From JBKCUK01 sp046318415 (GTDB lineage Bacteria > Pseudomonadota > Alphaproteobacteria > Caedimonadales > Caedimonadaceae), in assembly GCA_046318415.1 (NCBI GenBank), contig JBKCUK010000009.1, positions 62,001 to 126,000 of the forward strand: a stretch of DNA of 64,000 bases, given 5' to 3'. Below are positions 26,284-35,985 of the stretch, in pieces. Both the position numbers and the translations under genes were made by a program. The notes below the pieces were generated by a model. The model ran no database searches and was not told the origin of the DNA. It saw nothing but the letters and a program-made list of their open reading frames with translations. Position 1 is the stretch's first letter. Each line of letters starts with the position of its first letter.

Positions 26284-26771
26284 GCCTCGCCAACCGTATC
26301 AAGCATGGCGAATGAGGCCGCCTCTTTTGGTGTTTTACCTCCCCAGATCACAAACTGAAAGGCGGGATAAAAACGCTCGGACTCGCCCACCGCAATTTCC
26401 ACAAGCTCTTCAAGGGATTCAACCCGAGGCGACCGATCACCCGTCAACAGCAAAGCATAGCGTAGCAGAGGCACGGATTCATCAGGATCAATTTCAAAGT
26501 GGCCAAGGGCCAAACGCTGATTAATCAAAGCCAACAACTCATAAACCGGCGTCATCTGGCTAGGTTGGACCCGCATATCCATAATGCAACACAGCTGCAG
26601 GATACGGGCGTCGGCCTGCCAGTTAAATTGTATCCGATAGTCGCACCAGCGGCCATCCACCTCGGCAATCAATTCCTCCGAGTTCACCCGATGATAGGGC
26701 CACTCTTCGGAAATGACAGCTTCTTCGATCATGTCGATGGGATTGGTCACGGATGCATTTCCCTTCTTCAA
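26280..26771 (-). CDS. YbjN-domain protein
   Basis: The 163-residue product matches the YbjN fold: a chaperone-like alpha/beta domain with IQFNWQADARILQLCC, ELLALINQRLALGHFEID and PLLRYALLLTG. YbjN proteins affect stress responses and motility in enterobacteria, but the biochemical role is unknown. The listed start is a TTG; an ATG at 26732 would remove 13 residues. It precedes proC with a 4-base overlap. Confidence 0.88.
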   Translation of the reverse strand: MKKGNASVTNPIDMIEEAVISEEWPYHRVNSEELIAEVDGRWCDYRIQFNWQADARILQLCCIMDMRVQPSQMTPVYELLALINQRLALGHFEIDPDESVPLLRYALLLTGDRSPRVESLEELVEIAVGESERFYPAFQFVIWGGKTPKEAASFAMLDTVGEA

Positions 26772-26951
26772 GACACCACTCTCTTCCTAGTTTAGCTTAG
26801 CACTAGCATAGCTTGTAGAGGAAACCCAACATAAAACGATAGCGTTTTGCACGTTGTTGACGGCCTGTCCATGGGCAGACAGCCTGGTTTCGCGTAAATA
26901 AAGAATGAATTAAAGTGTTTACCGAAATAATGTAGCTAATCGAGGTTTAAT

Positions 26952-27749
26952 GTGGCCCTCACTTACCCCATGATTGACCCTGTGGCCTTAGAGCTGGGTC
27001 CTGTTGTGATCCGCTGGTATGGCTTGGCTTACGTCGCCGGTATTTTATTCGCCTGGGGTTATTGCAAAGCCCTTATTCGAAAATACCAAATCGCCATGCA
27101 AGCCAAGGACTTTGACGATTTTGTGCCGTGGATGACCCTGGGTGTGGTGGCCGGTGGACGTTTAGGCCAAGTTCTCTTTTATGATACCGCTTACTACCTC
27201 GCCAACCCCTTTGAGATCATTGCCATTTGGCACCCAGGCATGAGTTTTCATGGCGGCATTCTAGGTGTTGTCACCGCAACGGTTATTTTTTGCCGCAAAA
27301 GAGGCATACCTATCCTTCATATGCTCGATCTTCTTGCGTGTGCAGCTCCGATCGGGCTGTTTTTGGGCCGGATTGCAAATTTCATCAATGCCGAGCTGGT
27401 GGGACGCGTATCGGATGTGCCCTGGGCCATGGTTTTTCCAGGAGCAGGCCCTTTTCCACGTCACCCCAGCCAGCTGTACGAAGCTGTCTTGGAGGGACTG
27501 CTGCTGTTCATCCTGACCAATATGGCCATGCGCCGCGCAACGTGGCGACACATACCTGGCAGGGTGATGGGGCTTTTCATCGCAGGATACGGCATTGCCC
27601 GCATCATCGGCGAGGTGTTTCGCGAACCCGATCATCATATTGGCTTCTTGATGGGTGGTACGACTTGGGGACAGTGGCTCTCGGTTCCCATGGTGATCTT
27701 GGGCCTTTATTTCATATTCCGCTCACACAAAACCGATGTCACCCGTTGA
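26952..27749 (+). CDS. lgt: prolipoprotein diacylglyceryl transferase Lgt
   Basis: Lgt moves diacylglycerol from phosphatidylglycerol to the lipobox cysteine of prolipoproteins in the inner membrane. The 265-residue protein has seven or so membrane segments and the motifs IRWYGLAYVAGI, HPGMSFHGGILG and GRIANFINAELVGR, with RHPSQLYEA after them. The start is a GTG six bases after GAGG. The window encodes at least four small lipoproteins that would be its substrates. It overlaps midA by 14 bases. Confidence 0.97.
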   Translation: MALTYPMIDPVALELGPVVIRWYGLAYVAGILFAWGYCKALIRKYQIAMQAKDFDDFVPWMTLGVVAGGRLGQVLFYDTAYYLANPFEIIAIWHPGMSFHGGILGVVTATVIFCRKRGIPILHMLDLLACAAPIGLFLGRIANFINAELVGRVSDVPWAMVFPGAGPFPRHPSQLYEAVLEGLLLFILTNMAMRRATWRHIPGRVMGLFIAGYGIARIIGEVFREPDHHIGFLMGGTTWGQWLSVPMVILGLYFIFRSHKTDVTR

Positions 27750-28779
27750 GGCCCTGCTGCGCCAAGAAATCGCCCGACAAGGCCCCGTAACCGTTGCCAG
27801 GTTTATGGAGGTCGTGCTGCATCATCCCCAGCACGGCTATTATCGGACACAAAAACCCCTGGGCCGGGAAGCCGACTTTATCACTGCCCCAGAGATTTCG
27901 TCGTTGTTTGGGGAAGTTATTGGCGGTGTTTTACTGGCAAAGGCCCTCTCCTTGTCTGAAGAAATGCCCATACATCTGATCGAGTTGGGGCCTGGACGGG
28001 GGCTTTTGCTCCAAGACATTTTGCGGGTATTCCAACTGAGACCCCAAGTGCTGTCACGGCTTTGTGTGCATTTGATCGATATCAACATGCCTTATCATCC
28101 GACGCTCACGGCCAAATCCGCACCGCTTAAGCCTTTTTTTTATGAGAGTTATCAAGAACTTCGGGAAAAGCTCCCACGAGGGGCCGTATTGCTGGTCGCC
28201 AATGAATTTTTAGATGCCCTCCCGGTGGCGCAATATGAAAGAACCAAAGACAGCTGGACAGAGCGTGCCATCAGCATCAACCCTGAAGGGAATCTCCATT
28301 TTACGTCCCTGCCCTGCCCCACGGGCTTTAGCGGACCTCAAGCGCCAGCGGGAGCAATCATCGAGCGCTGCCCCACGGCTGAAGAACTTGTGCAGCAAGT
28401 CTCACAAGACATAAACGCCCGCACCGGCATGGCGCTTTTCATTGATTATGGGTCCCTTGAGCCAGGTTTTGGGGATACCCTTCAAGCCATCCATCGCCAT
28501 CGGCATGTGGATCCCCTCTCACACCTTGGTGAAGCAGATTTGACGTGTCACGTAAGTTTTGCGCCGCTTGTGGCCCATGTGATGGAAAACAACCTATCCG
28601 CCCACTGCATGACGCAACGGGATTTTTTACTCCATTTTGGCGCAGCAAGCCGTCTCGAGCACCTGTTAAAAAAAGCCGGTCATCGCGCAAAAGAGTCTTT
28701 AATTCAGTCATTTAATCGCTTGATTAGCCCGACAGAAATGGGCACCCTTTTTAAAGTAATGATGGTGGAAGGTTCCTAG
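27736..28779 (+). CDS. MidA/NDUFAF7-family SAM-dependent methyltransferase
   Basis: The 347-residue protein belongs to the family of mitochondrial NDUFAF7 (MidA), a protein arginine methyltransferase needed for complex I assembly. Visible blocks are FMEVVLHHPQHGYY, the READFITAPEISSLFGEVIG signature, and the SAM site IELGPGRGLLLQDILRV, followed by LVANEFLDALPV. Length matches. In alphaproteobacteria it follows lgt and precedes pgeF, exactly as here. Its bacterial target is not established. Confidence 0.92.
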   Translation: MSPVEALLRQEIARQGPVTVARFMEVVLHHPQHGYYRTQKPLGREADFITAPEISSLFGEVIGGVLLAKALSLSEEMPIHLIELGPGRGLLLQDILRVFQLRPQVLSRLCVHLIDINMPYHPTLTAKSAPLKPFFYESYQELREKLPRGAVLLVANEFLDALPVAQYERTKDSWTERAISINPEGNLHFTSLPCPTGFSGPQAPAGAIIERCPTAEELVQQVSQDINARTGMALFIDYGSLEPGFGDTLQAIHRHRHVDPLSHLGEADLTCHVSFAPLVAHVMENNLSAHCMTQRDFLLHFGAASRLEHLLKKAGHRAKESLIQSFNRLISPTEMGTLFKVMMVEGS

Positions 28780-28782
28780 ACG

Positions 28783-29556
28783 ATGATGATCCCTTTTAAG
28801 GCGTCAAGCCTCTTCCAGGATGTGCCAGGCATTGCCCACGGCTTTTTCACCCGTCAAGGAGGCGTCAGTCAGGGCCTCTGCAGCAGCCTCAACGTCACCT
28901 TCAAAGACATGGATTCTGTCGAAAATGTGGACGAAAATCGCGCCCGCGTGGGTCAAGCCCTTGGCTTGAAGGATGCGCCCTTTTTTGTGCGCCAAGTCCA
29001 CGGCACCAATGTCCACCTCATCCTCAGCCAACCTGATCGAACTTCAGTTATCGAAGCCGATGCCATCATTAGCACCGTTCCGGGTCTTGCCATCGCTGTT
29101 CAAACTGCGGATTGTGTTCCCATCTTACTGGTTGACCCGAACGAGCGTGTTATTGCGGCCATTCACGCGGGATGGCGCGGTGCCGCAGCGGGGGTCATTC
29201 AATCCACCCTTTCCGCCATGGCGGCACTTGGGGCCACCCCAGACGGGCTTTTGGCAGCCGTTGGGCCAGCCATCGGACAACCTCATTTTGAAGTGGGTAG
29301 CGAGGTTAGGGAGACTTTTGTGAACGCCGATACTGCTGCAAAACCTTTCTTTACGGAAAGCTCGAAGACGCATCACTGGCTGTTGGATTTGAAAGGTTAC
29401 ACAGCCCATGTGCTGGCCCATCATGGCGTTCGTCACCTTGAAGTTTTGTCCTACAATACCTATGCAGATCAGGATTTGTTCTTTTCTTTCCGCCGTGCAA
29501 CCCATCGGGGTGAAGCAGGATGTGGTGGGCAAGCGAGCTGTATTGCACTTCTTTAA
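28783..29556 (+). CDS. pgeF: peptidoglycan editing factor PgeF (multicopper-oxidase-like laccase domain)
   Basis: PgeF (YfiH family) removes peptidoglycan precursors carrying L-Ser instead of L-Ala. The 257-residue protein has GFFTRQGGVSQG, VRQVHGTNVH, the cysteine-containing TADCVPILLVD, IHAGWRGAAAGV with the active His, and the C-terminal FFSFRR. Length is normal. It follows midA by three bases. Confidence 0.95.
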   Translation: MMIPFKASSLFQDVPGIAHGFFTRQGGVSQGLCSSLNVTFKDMDSVENVDENRARVGQALGLKDAPFFVRQVHGTNVHLILSQPDRTSVIEADAIISTVPGLAIAVQTADCVPILLVDPNERVIAAIHAGWRGAAAGVIQSTLSAMAALGATPDGLLAAVGPAIGQPHFEVGSEVRETFVNADTAAKPFFTESSKTHHWLLDLKGYTAHVLAHHGVRHLEVLSYNTYADQDLFFSFRRATHRGEAGCGGQASCIALL

Positions 29557-29675
29557 TCCATTCGTAACGCTCAAAGTTTTTCACTTCATCCCCAAAAGGT
29601 AAAGATTACCATAGCCCAGAAGTGAGTTTCGGCTATAATAGGGCGTCGTTTGTCCGCTTACACAAGGAGAACAGC

Positions 29676-30488
29676 ATGTCCTCGACCGGTTTACTTTCGG
29701 GAAAACGTGGTTTAATCATGGGTGTTGCCAATGATGCCTCCATCGCATGGGGGATCGCCCAGGAATGCGCCGCCGCCGGCGCCGAGCTTGCGTTCACTTA
29801 CCTTTCTGAGCCCTTTAAGAAAAGAGTCGAGCCCCTAGCTGAGTCTGTCGGCGCCAAACTCATTCTACCTTGTGACACCACCCAAGACGATCAGATCGAT
29901 CAGGTCTTTCATGACATCGAAAAGGCCTGGGGCAAGCTTGACTTTGTTGTGCATGCCATCGCCTTTTCAGACAAAAACGAGTTGCGTGGCGCTTACATAG
30001 ACACATCCCGCAACAACTTTTTATACACCATGGATGTGTCGTGCTATTCCTTCACGGCCGTGTGTGCCCGAGCCAGCAAACTGTTGAATCCCGGTGGCAG
30101 TTGCGTGACCTTATCCTATTACGGCGCTGAAAAGGTCATGCCCCACTATAATGTTATGGGTGTTGCCAAAGCCGCCCTGGAAGCCAGCGTGCGCTACCTT
30201 GCCGTGGACCTCGGCAAACAGGGCGTGCGCGTCAATTGCATCTCAGCAGGCCCGATCAAAACCCTTGCCGCATCGGGTATTGGTGATTTCCGCTATATTT
30301 TAAAATGGAATCAGTATAACGCACCACTGCGCCGCAACGTCAGCCAGGAAGAAGTCGGCCGTTCAGCGCTTTACCTTTTGTCAGATCTCAGCTCTGGTGT
30401 TACCGGCGAGGTCCATTACGTGGATTGTGGCTATAATATTATCGGCATGAAGGATCCCGAAGCGCCCGATTTAACTTTAAGTCAATAA
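29676..30488 (+). CDS. fabI: enoyl-[acyl-carrier-protein] reductase (NADH) FabI
   Basis: FabI reduces the enoyl-ACP double bond in fatty acid elongation and is the target of triclosan-type inhibitors. From the ATG at 29676, with AAGGAG six bases upstream, the product has 270 residues. It shows GVANDASIAWGIA, the catalytic pair in YNVMGVAK (Tyr-x6-Lys), and SAGPIKTLAASGI. A longer open frame to 29622 lacks a ribosome-binding site. It is followed four bases later by the sppA frame. Confidence 0.97.
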   Translation: MSSTGLLSGKRGLIMGVANDASIAWGIAQECAAAGAELAFTYLSEPFKKRVEPLAESVGAKLILPCDTTQDDQIDQVFHDIEKAWGKLDFVVHAIAFSDKNELRGAYIDTSRNNFLYTMDVSCYSFTAVCARASKLLNPGGSCVTLSYYGAEKVMPHYNVMGVAKAALEASVRYLAVDLGKQGVRVNCISAGPIKTLAASGIGDFRYILKWNQYNAPLRRNVSQEEVGRSALYLLSDLSSGVTGEVHYVDCGYNIIGMKDPEAPDLTLSQ

Positions 30489-30492
30489 ATTT

Positions 30493-32301
30493 GTGAATCT
30501 AATGCTAAGAACGACACTTTCAAGAAGGTTTGGTATGCGCACATTAGGAGTTTGGCTGACCCGTTTACTGGCCCTGATCGGGGGCCTTGTGGTCCTTCTG
30601 CTGATTACTTTTTTCATGGCCATTAAACGCGGTTCAATACCCTCAGCCACCCTCGAGCCCAAGCCAATGGTCCTGACCCTCTATTTGGACCAGCCCATGC
30701 CCGATTTCATCGATCACTCGAGTCTCAGCGGGATTTTAAGGCCGGATGCTCTCTCCCTTGCGGACTTTGAGGAAACCCTCATCCACGCAGCCAAGGATCC
30801 CAACGTCAAGTCGATCATCCTATATGCAAGTGGGGCCAGCATGGGCCTAGCCCAAGCCCAAGAAATTCGCTCGGCCATCAAACGCTTTCAGGAGTCCGGC
30901 AAGAAGGTCTTTGCCCATGCCGATACTTTTGGCGAGTTGACCGGCGGTACCCTTCCCTATTATCTCGCCAGTGTGGCGGATGAAATCTGGCTGCAGCCCA
31001 TGGGAAGTGTGATGCTGACCGGCTTTGCCATGGAAATTCCGTTTGTCAAAGATCTCCTCGACAAGGTTGATGCCCAAGCACGCTTTGCCAAGCGCGAAGA
31101 GTATAAATCGATGCCGGATACGCTGACCGAAAGCGGCCTTTCACCCGCCAATCGCGAAGCCAATCAAGAACTGCTTGCAGGCCTGTCTCAACAAGTGCTG
31201 GCAGAGATTGCAACAGATCGCGGCCTCGCCTCGGATGCCGTTGAAGCCTATGTGGCCCGCATGCCCATAACCGGTGAAAAAGAGCCCCTTGAGGCAGGAC
31301 TCGTGGATAAAATCGCCTACGCCGACGAGTTGGAGTCCAAGGCCCTTGAGACCGCTGGAAAAGACGCGGAATTGGTGGACTTGAATGATTACTGGCGTCA
31401 CGAAGCAAAGGGGAAGAACAAAACAAAGGCAAACCAAGCCATCGCCGTCATCTATGGTGAGGGGATCATCATGAGCGATCAGGGCTCAGACCAAGGCTTT
31501 AATGATGAGCCCATCTTTTCTGGGGAATACATGAAAGAGGCCATGGACCAAGTTCTGAAGAGCAGCAATGTGAAAGCCATCGTCTTTCGGGTCAACAGTG
31601 GGGGTGGATCACCCGTGGTCTCCGAGACCATCTGGCGCCAAATTCGCCGTGCTCAGGCAGCTAAGATTCCAGTGATCGCCTCCATGGGCGACATGGCAGC
31701 CTCGGGAGGATACTGGGTTCTGACCCATGCCGATAAGATCGTCGCCAACCCTGCCACCATCACGGGGTCCATTGGCGTGTTCTCCGGCAAAGTGGTGCTT
31801 GAAGGTTTGATGAAAAAAATTGGTGTGAATTGGGAACACATCACAACGGCTCCCCACGCAGGTATGTGGAGTGCCAATCGAGACTTCACGCCCGAACAAT
31901 GGCAAAAGTTACAAGCCAGCATTGATCAGACTTACCAAATGTTTGTCACAAGGGTGGCCGAGGGTCGCCGGCTTAATCTTGACCATGTGAAGCAGATTTC
32001 CAAAGGCCGTGTGTGGACCGGCGAACAAGCGCAAAAGTTCGGGCTAGTTGATGCTTTGGGCGGCATGCACACAGCACTGCAAATGGCCAAAGAGGCCGCA
32101 AAAATAAGTGCCGTTGAGAATGTTGAGGTGGTGGTCTATCCGCGCAGCATCCCCTTCTATCAACGCCTGAAATTGATGTTTTCAAGCTCGGCAAGTGTGA
32201 TGCACAAGTTCAGCAATGCCTGGACCCTATGCCGCGCCTATTGGTCCATGGGCGTGACCGGATCACCAACAACCCTTGTTGAGCCTATGGTGATCCGCTA
32301 A
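30493..32301 (+). CDS. sppA: signal peptide peptidase SppA, 67 kDa type
   Basis: SppA is a membrane-bound serine protease that degrades released signal peptides. The 602-residue length is that of the long, two-domain type. It has one N-terminal membrane helix (LLALIGGLVVLLLITFFMA), the general-base lysine in KREEYKSMPDTLTE (first half) and the nucleophile serine in MGDMAASGGYWV (second half), so both halves are intact. The annotated GTG start has weaker support than the ATG at 30535, which has GAAGG six bases upstream and would give 588 residues. Confidence 0.94.
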   Translation: MNLMLRTTLSRRFGMRTLGVWLTRLLALIGGLVVLLLITFFMAIKRGSIPSATLEPKPMVLTLYLDQPMPDFIDHSSLSGILRPDALSLADFEETLIHAAKDPNVKSIILYASGASMGLAQAQEIRSAIKRFQESGKKVFAHADTFGELTGGTLPYYLASVADEIWLQPMGSVMLTGFAMEIPFVKDLLDKVDAQARFAKREEYKSMPDTLTESGLSPANREANQELLAGLSQQVLAEIATDRGLASDAVEAYVARMPITGEKEPLEAGLVDKIAYADELESKALETAGKDAELVDLNDYWRHEAKGKNKTKANQAIAVIYGEGIIMSDQGSDQGFNDEPIFSGEYMKEAMDQVLKSSNVKAIVFRVNSGGGSPVVSETIWRQIRRAQAAKIPVIASMGDMAASGGYWVLTHADKIVANPATITGSIGVFSGKVVLEGLMKKIGVNWEHITTAPHAGMWSANRDFTPEQWQKLQASIDQTYQMFVTRVAEGRRLNLDHVKQISKGRVWTGEQAQKFGLVDALGGMHTALQMAKEAAKISAVENVEVVVYPRSIPFYQRLKLMFSSSASVMHKFSNAWTLCRAYWSMGVTGSPTTLVEPMVIR

Positions 32302-32319
32302 AGGGTGAGGACGCTTTTC

Positions 32320-32595
32320 TTAATCCTGCAAAAGCGCCTGAAGCTCCTCGGTCGTCATTTGCTGGATTGGGCGCAGTCCTTGGGGACTGCGTTTTGCGTT
32401 CAACAGGCCCAAGACCTTGAGTTGTAACTCTTTTATTTTCACAGCAGCCGTTAGATTTTCGCTGGCAAGGGCCGCCTGATAGGCTTTTTCTAAATCAGCT
32501 AAAATCGTCTCTCGACTGGGTCCGGGGGTTGAGGTTGACGAAAGACGTGGACTTTTTACAGAACGACGGCGGGTCGTCTCTTCTTGATGTGCCAT
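32320..32595 (-). CDS. small helical protein, unknown function
   Basis: From the ATG at 32595 (GGAGG eight bases upstream) the product has 91 residues: a basic, Ser/Thr-rich N-terminus, then two amphipathic helices (DLEKAYQAALASENLTAAV and ELQLKVLGLL) and a short acidic tail. The helical pattern is reminiscent of small phage terminase-type helical proteins, but no family can be named with confidence. It lies alone between convergent-facing sppA and the divergent EamA gene. Confidence 0.6.
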   Translation of the reverse strand: MAHQEETTRRRSVKSPRLSSTSTPGPSRETILADLEKAYQAALASENLTAAVKIKELQLKVLGLLNAKRSPQGLRPIQQMTTEELQALLQD

Positions 32596-32801
32596 ACTCT
32601 TTTCCTCCCTTTTTGAGTACCGCATGGACGGGGAGAGGAAGGCGGCTGTTTTTATTTTTTCTCAGTGACTGACTGCTACCTTTGACATCTTAAAACAGCT
32701 GCAAGGACACAGTTTGCGATTTCAACTGACCCAACACAAAACGCCCCTCACCTTCCTCTCCTCCATAGGATATGATTAGCCCATTAGGTAGGAGCATTCA
32801 T

Positions 32802-33674
32802 ATGATCCCTCGGCGCCCCCATTTGATTGGTATCCTTTTTATGCTGGCGTCCATGCTGACCTATGCCTTTGTGAATGCTAGTGTTAAATCGGTGATCATG
32901 GATTATCCCGCCCCCCAAGTCCTGTTTTTTCGCTATGCGCCAGCCCTTATTCCCTATGTTTTTCTGATCCTCCACGCACGCCATGATCACCCCACCACCA
33001 CATCCAACCTCAGATGGCATATGGGCAGTGCCTGCGTCAGTATCATCAGTCTTTGGGCCTTATTCACTGCCCTTGGACGCCTGCCCCTGGCCGAGGTCAC
33101 CGCCCTGACCTTTACCTCGGTTTTCTTTGTGGTTTTGCTGGCGGCTGGTTTTCTTAAAGAGCGGACGTCCCTTGGGAGCTGGATCGCCTTGGCGGTGGGC
33201 TTTGGGGGGGTGATGATCATGGTCAATCCACAGCATCACTTGTTGAATAAAAATGCCTTACTCTGCCTGATGGCTGCATTTGGAGATGCCGTAATCATGG
33301 TACTGGCGCGACGCCTCACACGACAGGAATCAAGCTTAACCGTGGTGTTCTACTTTGCCCTTTTTGGCGCCTTGATCACATCCCTATTCTTGCCGTTTGT
33401 GTGGCAGCGGCCGACCCTCCCCGATTTAGGTCTGCTGCTGTTTTTGGGTTTGGGGGGCGGTATGGCGCAACTTTTACTCACCAAAGCCTATGAATATGCG
33501 CCTGCCGGCGTTGTTGCGCCCTTTATTTACACCTCTTTGATTTGGGCCACTTTAATCGGTTATGGCTTTTGGCACGAAGCCATGGAGGGAAAAACACTCA
33601 TTGGCGCAGCACTGGTTGTGGCCAGCGGCGTATTTGTCACGCGCCATCATCAGGCGAAAACCGCAAAGGATTAA
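32802..33674 (+). CDS. EamA/DMT-family transporter
   Basis: The 290-residue product, read from the ATG at 32802 with GGAG seven bases upstream, has ten hydrophobic segments arranged as two EamA repeats (MLTYAFVNASVKSV in the first, APFIYTSLIWATLIGY in the second). Members export metabolites, drugs or nucleotide-like compounds; the substrate is not evident. The frame ends in a 4-base overlap with the convergent PBP1A gene. An upstream in-frame ATG at 32772 is not supported by a ribosome-binding site. Confidence 0.9.
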   Translation: MIPRRPHLIGILFMLASMLTYAFVNASVKSVIMDYPAPQVLFFRYAPALIPYVFLILHARHDHPTTTSNLRWHMGSACVSIISLWALFTALGRLPLAEVTALTFTSVFFVVLLAAGFLKERTSLGSWIALAVGFGGVMIMVNPQHHLLNKNALLCLMAAFGDAVIMVLARRLTRQESSLTVVFYFALFGALITSLFLPFVWQRPTLPDLGLLLFLGLGGGMAQLLLTKAYEYAPAGVVAPFIYTSLIWATLIGYGFWHEAMEGKTLIGAALVVASGVFVTRHHQAKTAKD

Positions 33675-35698
33675 TCCAGCACCGGAAAGCTGCGGATGGG
33701 AAGACCTTCATGGGCCGCTTCCATAAAGTTATGCCACAGTTGGGCTGGCAACTTACCACCGGTGATGCTTTGCATGTAAGCCCCGTCATCATTGCCCATC
33801 CAGACGCCCGCAACCAGATCAGCGGTAAAGCCGATGAACCAGGCATCGCGGTAATTCTGACTGGTGCCGCTTTTTCCAGCGGTGGGGCGATCAAGTTTCG
33901 CACGTTTTGCGGTGCCATAGTCGGTCGCTGCTTGCATCAGGGTTAACATGTGGGCCACATGCTGGGGCGCCACCACACGCCCAGTTCCCTGAGACTGACG
34001 GCGATACAAAATGTTTCCCTCACGATCGGTAATTTCCAAAATGCCGTAGGGGAAGACGCCAAAGCCATGATTGGCAACGGTGGCAAAGGCAGAGGTGAAT
34101 TCCAAAAGGGTTGCCTCACCAGAGCCAAGGGCCAGGGTAAGGTTATCTGGCATTCGACTGGTTAAGCCTAGGCGCCGTGCGGTGCGGGCGAGGGTTTTCA
34201 TGCCCACCTCATGAGCCAAACGTACCGCCGTTGCATTCACCGAAAAAGCAAAGGCGTCTCGTAAAGTGATTTGACCCCGGGCTTTCCATTTGTAGTTACT
34301 GGGGCGCCACTTCCCAATGGCAATCAGTTCATCGCTGACCATCGTCTCAGGGGTGTAGCCACGCTCCACCGCCGAGAGGTAGGTAAAGAATTTGAAGGTC
34401 GATCCTGTCTGGCGCCGGGCTTGGGTGGCCCGATTGTATTGGCTGTGGGCATAGCTATAGCCCCCCACAAGGGCGCGCACGCCCCCATCCGGCGTCATGG
34501 CCACAAGGGCGGTTTCACTGACGTTGAAGTTTTTGCCTTCGGTTTGAATCATCTCGTGGGCTTTTTCCTCAGCCATTTTTTGCAGCCTGAGATCTAGGGT
34601 CGTCTTGACCACAATATCCTGGTTGGGTCTGCCGATGAATTCATCGAGACTTTCAAAAATCCAATCGGAAAAATAGCGCCCGATAGAGTTCTTTGAGCGT
34701 GATTCCGAGGCGACGGAAGGATGGAGGAGCGCTTGCTGCACCTCTTCGGTCGTCACAAATCCGGCCTCAACCATGGAATTCAGCACCACACGGGCACGTT
34801 CGTCCGCCAACTTTGGGTTATTGGTGGGCGAGTATTTTGAAGGGGCCTTTAAAAGACCTGCAATGATGGCGGACTCATAAAGGGAGAGATCGCGAGCGTG
34901 TTTACCAAAATACTTCTGCGCCGCGGCCTCAAGGCCATAGACGCCAGCGCCCAAGTAAACGCGGTTGAGGTAGACCGAGAGAATCTGATTCTTGGAAAAC
35001 TTGGATTCAAGCCACAAGGCAAGGATGACCTCTTGCACTTTGCGCCTTAAGGAGCGATCGCTGTGGGCATACTTACCCTCTGAGAACAAAAAGTTCTTTC
35101 CCAATTGTTGCGTCAAAGTGCTGCCGCCTTGGACCACAGATCCCGCTTTATAGTTGCGATAAAAGGCGCGCACAATACCGATGGGGTCAATGCCAAAGTG
35201 CTCGAAAAAGCGACGATCTTCGGTAGCGATGATGGCGCGATAGACATGGGGCGGCAAGTCTTTGACATCAACAAAGTCGCCATAAAGATCACCATAGGTG
35301 GCAATCAGCGACCCATCCCGGGCTAGCAAGGTAATGCCTGGTCGACGGGTCACCTGCAGTAATTGGGCGATATCAGGCAGATCGTGGGAAAAATAAACAA
35401 GGGCGCCCGCCCCTAAGACGACACCCCAAATGCTAAGGCTCAAGAAAAATAACATCAAGCGAGATTTGAACGAGCGTTTTGGGACAGAGCTCACTTTTTT
35501 CTTTTTCGATTTACCCCTAGGACGAGCGTCATCATCACCTTCATCCCCATGGCCGCGTCCCTGAATTCGGCCTCGGGGCATCTCTTCTTCATCCCAATCA
35601 CCACGGCTGGCGCGAAGCCCCATCCGTTCGACAGGGGGTCGCGTTTTGTGAATAAGACGAGGCTCGTTACGCTCGAAATGATCTTTGTCTTTTGCCAT
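33671..35698 (-). CDS. mrcA: class A penicillin-binding protein 1A
   Basis: This bifunctional enzyme makes peptidoglycan glycan strands and cross-links them in the periplasm. The 675 residues comprise a charged cytoplasmic N-terminus (about 80 residues), one membrane helix (81-103), a glycosyltransferase-51 domain with the catalytic glutamate in IIATEDRRFFEHFG and GGSTLTQQLGKN, and a transpeptidase domain with the three active-site motifs STFK, SVN and KSGTSQ. All key residues are present. It is shorter than the 850-residue E. coli enzyme and lacks the extra OB insert region. It is last in the dnaA-gyrB-lipoprotein strand. Confidence 0.95.
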   Translation of the reverse strand: MAKDKDHFERNEPRLIHKTRPPVERMGLRASRGDWDEEEMPRGRIQGRGHGDEGDDDARPRGKSKKKKVSSVPKRSFKSRLMLFFLSLSIWGVVLGAGALVYFSHDLPDIAQLLQVTRRPGITLLARDGSLIATYGDLYGDFVDVKDLPPHVYRAIIATEDRRFFEHFGIDPIGIVRAFYRNYKAGSVVQGGSTLTQQLGKNFLFSEGKYAHSDRSLRRKVQEVILALWLESKFSKNQILSVYLNRVYLGAGVYGLEAAAQKYFGKHARDLSLYESAIIAGLLKAPSKYSPTNNPKLADERARVVLNSMVEAGFVTTEEVQQALLHPSVASESRSKNSIGRYFSDWIFESLDEFIGRPNQDIVVKTTLDLRLQKMAEEKAHEMIQTEGKNFNVSETALVAMTPDGGVRALVGGYSYAHSQYNRATQARRQTGSTFKFFTYLSAVERGYTPETMVSDELIAIGKWRPSNYKWKARGQITLRDAFAFSVNATAVRLAHEVGMKTLARTARRLGLTSRMPDNLTLALGSGEATLLEFTSAFATVANHGFGVFPYGILEITDREGNILYRRQSQGTGRVVAPQHVAHMLTLMQAATDYGTAKRAKLDRPTAGKSGTSQNYRDAWFIGFTADLVAGVWMGNDDGAYMQSITGGKLPAQLWHNFMEAAHEGLPIRSFPVLD

Positions 35699-35703
35699 GA
35701 TTC

Positions 35704-35943
35704 CTAGCGGTGATGGTGCCCTTTATGATCGTGATGATCGTGGTCATCATCCCCCCACCTCTCTCGCTGCCATACGGCGGTTCCAACTGTATCATCGGGA
35801 AGGTTCCAGGGATCGTTGCGTCGAATAATCCAATCTTCCCATGTGGGACCACGCCAATCACTGACCGATCCAGGTCCCCGATCCGTTGGTGCACAGCCGC
35901 AAAGCGCAGTTAATAAAACAAGATACTGCACACTCTTTCCCAT
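35704..35943 (-). CDS. His-rich lipoprotein with NLPDDTVGTA motif
   Basis: The 79-residue product has a lipoprotein signal (YLVLLTALCGC, Cys at residue 17) and ends in a histidine/aspartate-rich tail (DDDHDHHDHKGHHHR) that could bind metal ions. A strong AGGAGG lies five bases before the ATG. Residues about 48-57 read NLPDDTVGTA, a motif shared with the neighbouring lipoprotein gene. No known family is recognised. It lies five bases upstream of the PBP1A gene, which suggests a shared transcript and perhaps an envelope role. Confidence 0.72.
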   Translation of the reverse strand: MGKSVQYLVLLTALCGCAPTDRGPGSVSDWRGPTWEDWIIRRNDPWNLPDDTVGTAVWQRERWGDDDHDHHDHKGHHHR

Positions 35944-35985
35944 TTTTGCCTCCTGCGCCAGTTTTTTATGAGAGGGGATCTGAGC

